A DNA stretch of 64,000 nt from Hofstenia miamia (taxonomy: Eukaryota > Xenacoelomorpha > Acoela), in contig SCFE01000115.1 in the NCBI GenBank assembly GCA_004352715.1, forward strand, positions 807,128 through 871,127. Reading direction: 5' to 3'. The translations under genes were made by a program, and so were the position numbers. Below the pieces are notes generated by a model. It saw only the letters and a program-made list of their open reading frames with translations. It did no database searches and was not told the origin of the DNA. Shown here in pieces: positions 58,103 through 64,000 of this stretch; the stretch's first letter is position 1; each line of letters opens with the position of its first letter.

Positions 58103-59122
58103 GTATATATATATATATATATNNNNNNNNNNNNNNNNNNNNNNNNNNNNNNNNNNNNNNNNNNNNNNNNNNNNNNNNNNNNNNNNNNNNNNNNNNNNNN
58201 NNNNNNNNNNNNNNNNNNNNNNNNNNNNNNNNNNNNNNNNNNNNNNNNNNNNNNNNNNNNNNNNNNNNNNNNNNNNNNNNNNNNNNNNNNNNNNNNNNNN
58301 NNNNNNNNNNNNNNNNNNNNNNNNNNNNNNNNNNNNNNNNNNNNNNNNNNNNNNNNNNNNNNNNNNNNNNNNNNNNNNNNNNNNNNNNNNNNNNNNNNNN
58401 NNNNNNNNNNNNNNNNNNNNNNNNNNNNNNNNNNNNNNNNNNNNNNNNNNNNNNNNNNNNNNNNNNNNNNNNNNNNNNNNNNNNNNNNNNNNNNNNNNNN
58501 NNNNNNNNNNNNNNNNNNNNNNNNNNNNNNNNNNNNNNNNNNNNNNNNNNNNNNNNNNNNNNNNNNNNNNNNNNNNNNNNNNNNNNNNNNNNNNNNNNNN
58601 NNNNNNNNNNNNNNNNNNNNNNNNNNNNNNNNNNNNNNNNNNNNNNNNNNNNNNNNNNNNNNNNNNNNNNNNNNNNNNNNNNNNNNNNNNNNNNNNNNNN
58701 NNNNNNNNNNNNNNNNNNNNNNNNNNNNNNNNNNNNNNNNNNNNNNNNNNNNNNNNNNNNNNNNNNNNNNNNNNNNNNNNNNNNNNNNNNNNNNNNNNNN
58801 NNNNNNNNNNNNNNNNNNNNNNNNNNNNNNNNNNNNNNNNNNNNNNNNNNNNNNNNNNNNNNNNNNNNNNNNNNNNNNNNNNNNNNNNNNNNNNNNNNNN
58901 NNNNNNNNNNNNNNNNNNNNNNNNNNNNNNNNNNNNNNNNNNNNNNNNNNNNNNNNNNNNNNNNNNNNNNNNNNNNNNNNNNNNNNNNNNNNNNNNNNNN
59001 NNNNNNNNNNNNNNNNNNNNNNNNNNNNNNNNNNNNNNNNNNNNNNNNNNNNNNNNNNNNNNNNNNNNNNNNNNNNNNNNNNNNNNNNNNNNNNNNNNNN
59101 NNNNNNNNNNNNNNNNNNNNNN
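58103..59122. other. (TA)n tract and 1000-N gap
   Basis: TA repeat at 58103-58122 runs into N from 58123 to 59122. The exact length of 1000 suggests an arbitrary gap size. The DMXL exon(s) expected after 57242 are probably here. Confidence 0.9.
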
Positions 59123-59148
59123 GTTGCGTAATAATAAGTTATATTTAG

Positions 59149-59248
59149 GAAATTTATGCCATTGTTTCCAATACCTCCGCGAAATCCATGCCCGGCCTAT
59201 GTCAATCTTTGGCTTAGATAGCCATTGGGCTGAATTTTCACTGAAATG
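59149..59248 (+). CDS. Possible further DMXL exon of unproven identity
   Basis: 100 bases between acceptor gttatatttag and donor gtaggc, just after the 1-kb gap. One frame is open throughout and reads FQYLREIHARPMSIFGLDSH then WAEFSLK. Base composition is exon-like, much richer in C and G than its surroundings. I could not align it to DMXL from memory. It needs one leftover base from an upstream exon, which would lie in the gap. Confidence 0.3.
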
Positions 59249-60766
59249 GTAGGCTTTTGCTTGTTTGGGCTCTAATAAATTAAAATGAGATGAAATGTGA
59301 GGGTATATATTTTCAGACTAACGTAGATTTTTATGTAACGTGAAAGTTTGACCTTAAGCAGCTTGAGAATTTTGGAAAATGTTTCATTATCCTAAAACAA
59401 ATTTTAAGTGATAGAAGGAGAATTTCCTTTTTCTTTTATGCTGTTATCCTGAATTTCCACACAGCATGCCTCAATTGGTTTAGACTATCTTTGCGCATAT
59501 CATGAAACAGTCAGTAAGTTCTTGTTTACTTCCATGCGCTCAAAATCTTATAAATAAATGAACATTAGGCTTAGAGAAAATTTATATTATTATTATTAAA
59601 TCTTTTTCAACAATTCTAATTTTTGAAGGAAAAATGTTAATTTTTTCAACAGTTTCCAACATTGCATTAAAGCATGTTCCCAATAGACTGGTCCATGCCT
59701 CAAGATATTCAAATTTGCAAATAGGCTTGGAGAAAATTTTTGAAAATTGGAAAAACGGTTGCTCTTTAAAAAGGACGCCAGGCGATTTAGGGTTAATATA
59801 AGTTACATGCATAAATTTTTAAATGTTAGGCATTAAATTTTCTATTTTATTAGGGTTTTCAATTTCAGCTTGAATAATTTCTTTTGGCATGGATCATCTA
59901 ATTGGTCTAAAAGAGCTGGTTTGAATGCTACCGTCCTGGGACCGGGCATATTTTTGCTTATTTTTTGTAGATCTTGGATTTTCTACATGAGATTGTGTGA
60001 TAACAAGTTGTTTCATATCTTATCAAAAGCATGCACCACTCCAGGTCTGAAAAATGGCTTGATAGAAAATACCGAAGTAAGACAAATAAATGTTCATTAC
60101 TTTGCTTATTGAACTGTATTTTTGAATTATACTTTTTTAGATTTTGCTATGTTCCTTCCCTAAGAGGATTTTTATAAGAAATGTTGTTGCTTTGGATGTA
60201 AGAATTTTGAATTCAACTTATTTCAACTGCAATGAAAACCATATTCTGCTGTTTAAAAAATCTTGTAGTAAAGAATGGTGGTTCTTATGCTTTTTATTGT
60301 GTTTTGTATGTTGTGTGACATAACAGACTTTTACTGTCGTGTTGTGTTAGCTGTTGTGTGAAGAAATCCACACAATGGCAAGCCTGGAGTTGACCCTGTT
60401 AAATTACTCACAATTAATGACAGTGAATTCCCTCAACAAACTTACAAATGCAAACAATTCGTCTATTACTTTTGTCTAGAGCCAGGATTTTATTGCATTA
60501 TGCAATAACGCATTTTTTCACGCAATTTCAAATTGTTAGTATTGGAAGGTGCATCCTATAGGTATGATCAAATGTGGCCATGATCTCAAGAATCTGTTCC
60601 TAGATTTACTGCATGTCACTTGCTTAGCTCACGGCTTACAACGTCTTGAGTAGTTAAGAAGAGCACTAGCACGTGTCATTGGGACACCCATGACTTTTTA
60701 ACAGATGGAAATGAAGTGATTCTTTTGGACGCCATCTATCGACGAAATATTTTTAACAAAACTAAA

Positions 60767-61073
60767 CCCAGTAAACATAGAACTGTTTTAACGACGACGT
60801 TTTTGTGGTGTATTGTCGTTTAATAGGCGTTGAGTTGTTTGAGTAGCATTTATAGTGCGGATTAGTGGCGGTGTATAATTCCTTCTAGCAAAAAATATTT
60901 AAAAATAGGAATAATTTTAGTATTATGACAATTTGAAGATAAATTTTTTAAAAACTGCATTTTTATTGATAGTTTATCGGTTTATTGTGAAAAGACGTTG
61001 TTTTGTAATGTCGTTTTAGTGCTGTTATTATGTCGTTCAGCGACGTCGTTACGACAGTCTTATGTTTACTGGG
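60767..61073. mobile_element. 307-bp MITE-like element with inverted ends
   Basis: CCCAGTAAACATAGAACTGT and, inverted from the right end, CCCAGTAAACATAAGACTGT match. The similarity continues as TTTTAACGACGACG and CGTAACGACGTCG. Internal sequence is rich in GTCGTT/AACGAC words. No open frame. Confidence 0.7.
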
Positions 61074-61778
61074 AATTGAGCAAATTAATTCTTTAACGAA
61101 GTTTTATTTCTGATTTCTAGGATTTAGGCAAACTGATATTTTTGTTGTCAAATTTCACTTAAGGCGTATTTGTTGTAACAATAGTTAAACATGTAACAAC
61201 ATGTTTCAAGAGAAAATTATTTGTTATTTACATTAGAACGTGTTTCCAAGTGCATTAATATCAATCAAAGCAAATATGCAAGAGGTAAAAAGACAACAAT
61301 TTTTAGCAAATGTGTATAAATTGTAAAATTGTATTACACAATGACTCTGAGTGATGAAGTTCAATAAAATATCTAACATGAAATTAGAATTGTTGCAATC
61401 TTTTGTTCAAAATGTAACCAATTTTTTTACTTGCTTATTTACGTGGACTAACTTAGCTTACATGTTTTATTTTCTTTACATACTTCATTCTTGCATTTTG
61501 TTAATGTATGTGACTCATTTATTTATGTGGCTTAATTTAGTTTACATACATGTTTTTTTAAATTTAACATCGGACTGCAAATTCGCAGCAATTTATTAAA
61601 ATAAAATTGATTCCGTTTTAAAAGAAATATCTTTAAAACTAACTAGAGATAATATTGCAAAAAGTGTTAAGAATCAAAACAATATCTGAGATTTAATTAT
61701 AAAAATAGGTTACCAAAAAGTTTGAAATCTTTCAGAGTAGTTGTCTTAAGAATTAAATAAATACCCCGTATATGACTT

Positions 61779-61896
61779 TTCCACTTTTGCAAACTTACAT
61801 TTTTTCCGAGGTTTTTCCATGTTTGTGACTTACATTCCTTTCCGACGTTTTTTCACATTTGTGACTTACATTCCTTTTCTGACGTTCTTTTTTTCA
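61779..61896. repeat. Tandem repeat, about three units of about 38 bases
   Basis: The unit core TTTGTGACTTACATTCCTTT then CCGACGTTTTTTCA occurs in two close copies, preceded by a diverged one (TTTGCAAACTTACATTTTTT CCGAGG). Confidence 0.7.
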
Positions 61897-64000
61897 TTAA
61901 CATAAAAATGTTTCTCTGCAGAGTTTGTCAGTACATTCATGCATAACTTTCATTTATTACAAACTTAAATGTTGGAAGAATTATCTTTACGTACAGGAGG
62001 ATATAAATTAACAGCAGAAATCATCTTGTCAAACGATATTTATTTATGTGTATTCTATATATTGTGTAATCTTTTCAGCAAATAGTAAAGTTTATCTTTC
62101 AACTACATAATGTAATTTGTAGAATGCCTTAAGATGGGTATTGATATGGGATATTAAATAAAACACATAAAAACAAAACCATTAACGTATTGAAATACAA
62201 AAAAATCTGAATGTACAACAAAGAATTGTCGAATTTAAGTGTATTTATATTTTTCTTTCTCGGTTTTGAATGTTTATACTAATATTGTCATAAAATTAGC
62301 ATTTTGTTCATTGCCTATGACGAAAAGATGTCTTCATTTTGACAGATTATTCAGTTTTTACAATGATTCAAGTGGTGGCGGTTGACTTTATTCAACAATG
62401 TAAGTCTTTTTTGCATTTTAATAAGTTAATATTACAAATTTTGTTTCATGTGATTATGAATTACTATAAAATTTCACACATTTAACATCCTTGCTAACAA
62501 AATTTGTATTAGACTTGTTGAAAATCAATTTTTTAAAGGGGAATTGTTTCTAATCACACATCATTCTGAAAGCATTGTAGAGAAAATAAATCCAAAAACA
62601 AAACTTAAAACATTACAAATTTTTCTTTCACATATTTTGATTATTAGATTTTTTTGGAATATAATTTCGAGATCTATACATTTAGAAATGTAAAGTGGAG
62701 GTGTATGCAAAATCAAAACGTTATGCAAAACGAATATTTGTCAATTGTGTTAAAACATGTACTAGTGAAACCATAACAAAAGGAAAAGTGTCAGATGTAT
62801 TAAAACCCGTACCAATACATCAAAACCTGAACCAAAATCTAGTAATAAAGATACATATTTTACACTCTCAAATGGTGGAAATATACTTGGAAATTAAAAA
62901 TATATTGGTATTCTCTCTAATGCTGTGCTTTAGAAATCTCTAACAAAAAATCTCAATCTCTATATGATTTTAAAACATTTAATGGGAAAATGGAGTTAAA
63001 ATCCGGTTTTCCTAATTGCATATTGTGAGATATATATTTTATATTTGAATACAATGACTAAACCGCCTTGAAGAAGTATTTATTTCATTTTATCAGTTTC
63101 TGATAATTGTAATTTAAGCTATTTATTTCTATATTTAGAAAATGTTCCTAAGTTTTTTTAATACCTAATGTATAAAATGTAGCTTAAATCATTTAACGAT
63201 TGCTGTTGTGTTTTTAAAATCTCATAATCAATTACAAGTATATTTTAATTAAATTAAGTTTTAAATACTATACGTATCCTTAAATTTATTTTATATAGCT
63301 TTGATATTCATTTTCAATTTAAAAATTTGCTTCTTTTCATGCAAACTGTGTACGACTATGTGTTTTGTAAGATCAATCAATTTAATCATTTTTGCGTTAA
63401 TGTATTTTTTATGAAAATGTGTTAGTCTTTTTGGAAATAAAAATGTTTTGCGAGTTTCATGACATCTAATCGATTCATTCATTTGCGATTATGAAAATTT
63501 ACTCATTGACTGAAGAAAAATGTGAATGTTAACGCTTTCTCAATAATTATAAAGTTTTTATATTAAAATTCATAAACTATTGAACAACTGCAAGTACTTT
63601 AACAATCATTGCTTTGTAGAATGTCTTAAAATTTATATTTAAATTAAATATTCCAAAGGCAAGTAATTTTTTTCGAAACAGCAAAACAAATCGTTAGAGT
63701 ATTGTATATTAACCTGAGAATAAATGTATATAGTTATTTCATCCGTAATTATATTATTATACATAACATGTATCTATTATCTAATATTACACTTATTTAA
63801 CTTAGTTGATGAGATGTATCTCTAGAAATCTACCATTAATGAAACACGTACAAATCATTTCTACATTCTCATTGTATATTAAATAGTATTATTAAATTTA
63901 CTAAACTAGCGATTACTTTATTTCAATCATCCTTCCCTCATGCTAAATTTGAATGTCAATTGCATGTTAAATTAATAGCTAGGTAAAACATTGACATTTA

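Larger units (their letters stand above)
59249..64000. other. Downstream region, no confident exon
   Basis: Apart from a MITE and a tandem repeat, the sequence is A+T-rich. Two exon-like stretches (59465-59513 and about 59859-60078) have splice-like borders but do not agree in phase and match nothing known. DMXL introns probably continue here. Confidence 0.45.

Noticed and set aside
58051-59148. Very long open frames across 58123-59122, and similar ones across 34743-35041, 44781-45117 and 50336-51065
   Set aside because: They are open only because N runs contain no stops.
59465-59513. 49-base exon candidate (HASIGLDYLCAYHETV)
   Set aside because: Phase conflicts with both the candidate before it and the one after it; too short to judge.
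59859-60078. Exon-like frame (FFWHGSSNWSKRAGLNATVL...) between TTTCAG and GTAAGA
   Set aside because: No match to DMXL that I can see, and its phase agrees with no neighbouring candidate.
62338-62399. Short exon-like stretch ending CAACAAT before GTAAGT
   Set aside because: One frame is open but gives no recognisable sequence; likely chance splice-like signals.

Overview
The window is A+T-rich (introns and spacers look about 70% A+T by eye) metazoan nuclear DNA. It has spliceosomal GT-AG introns, long (TA)n microsatellites, many degraded transposons and several runs of N. No single long open frame encodes a host protein: genes are split into short exons that were joined here by homology, splice sites and codon phase. 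The phylum is not certain. The two host genes are found across animals and the transposons are equally widespread.

Two host genes are arranged head to head. On the minus strand (28692 down to 5581) lies a NIMA-related kinase of the NEK6/NEK7 class. All seven coding exons were found, every junction keeps phase, and together they encode about 299 residues with all kinase motifs. On the plus strand, from 36559 past 57242, lies the N-terminal third of a DMXL/Rabconnectin-3 alpha (Rav1-like) protein, the V-ATPase assembly and regulation factor. Fourteen exons (about 930 codons) were recognised; the gene probably runs on beyond a 1-kb sequence gap at 58123-59122. About 7.9 kb separates the two start codons.

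The rest is mobile DNA, mostly inside introns and in the intergenic spacer. By position: an RTE/LINE-type reverse transcriptase relic (1230-4340), a mariner-like transposase relic (about 15310-15880), a foldback element (22799-23220), a Tc1-like relic (about 25485-26690), a 199-bp TTAA-flanked element (29198-29396), a 606-bp internally deleted mariner with 172-bp inverted repeats (30927-31532), a jockey/CR1-type LINE relic ending in a palindrome (32070-33035), a Penelope-like element with RT and GIY-YIG parts (33036-34075) and a separate Penelope 3' fragment (35400-35630), a foldback element (36860-37316), a zinc-finger LINE fragment (44391-45360), a short foldback (48327-48734), a Tc1/mariner element with TA duplications (49779-51230) nested inside another inverted-repeat element (49611-51552), a second TTAA element (56529-56692) and a 307-bp foldback (60767-61073).

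Six small N gaps (2852, 5793-5813, 12230, 24524-24539, 39207-39220, 40731-40752) are each flanked by two nearly identical copies of the same sequence. These are almost certainly false duplications made during scaffolding or haplotype merging. They duplicate one kinase exon completely and two partially, so they must be collapsed before gene models are built. I did not see tRNA, rRNA, CRISPR or operon structure.
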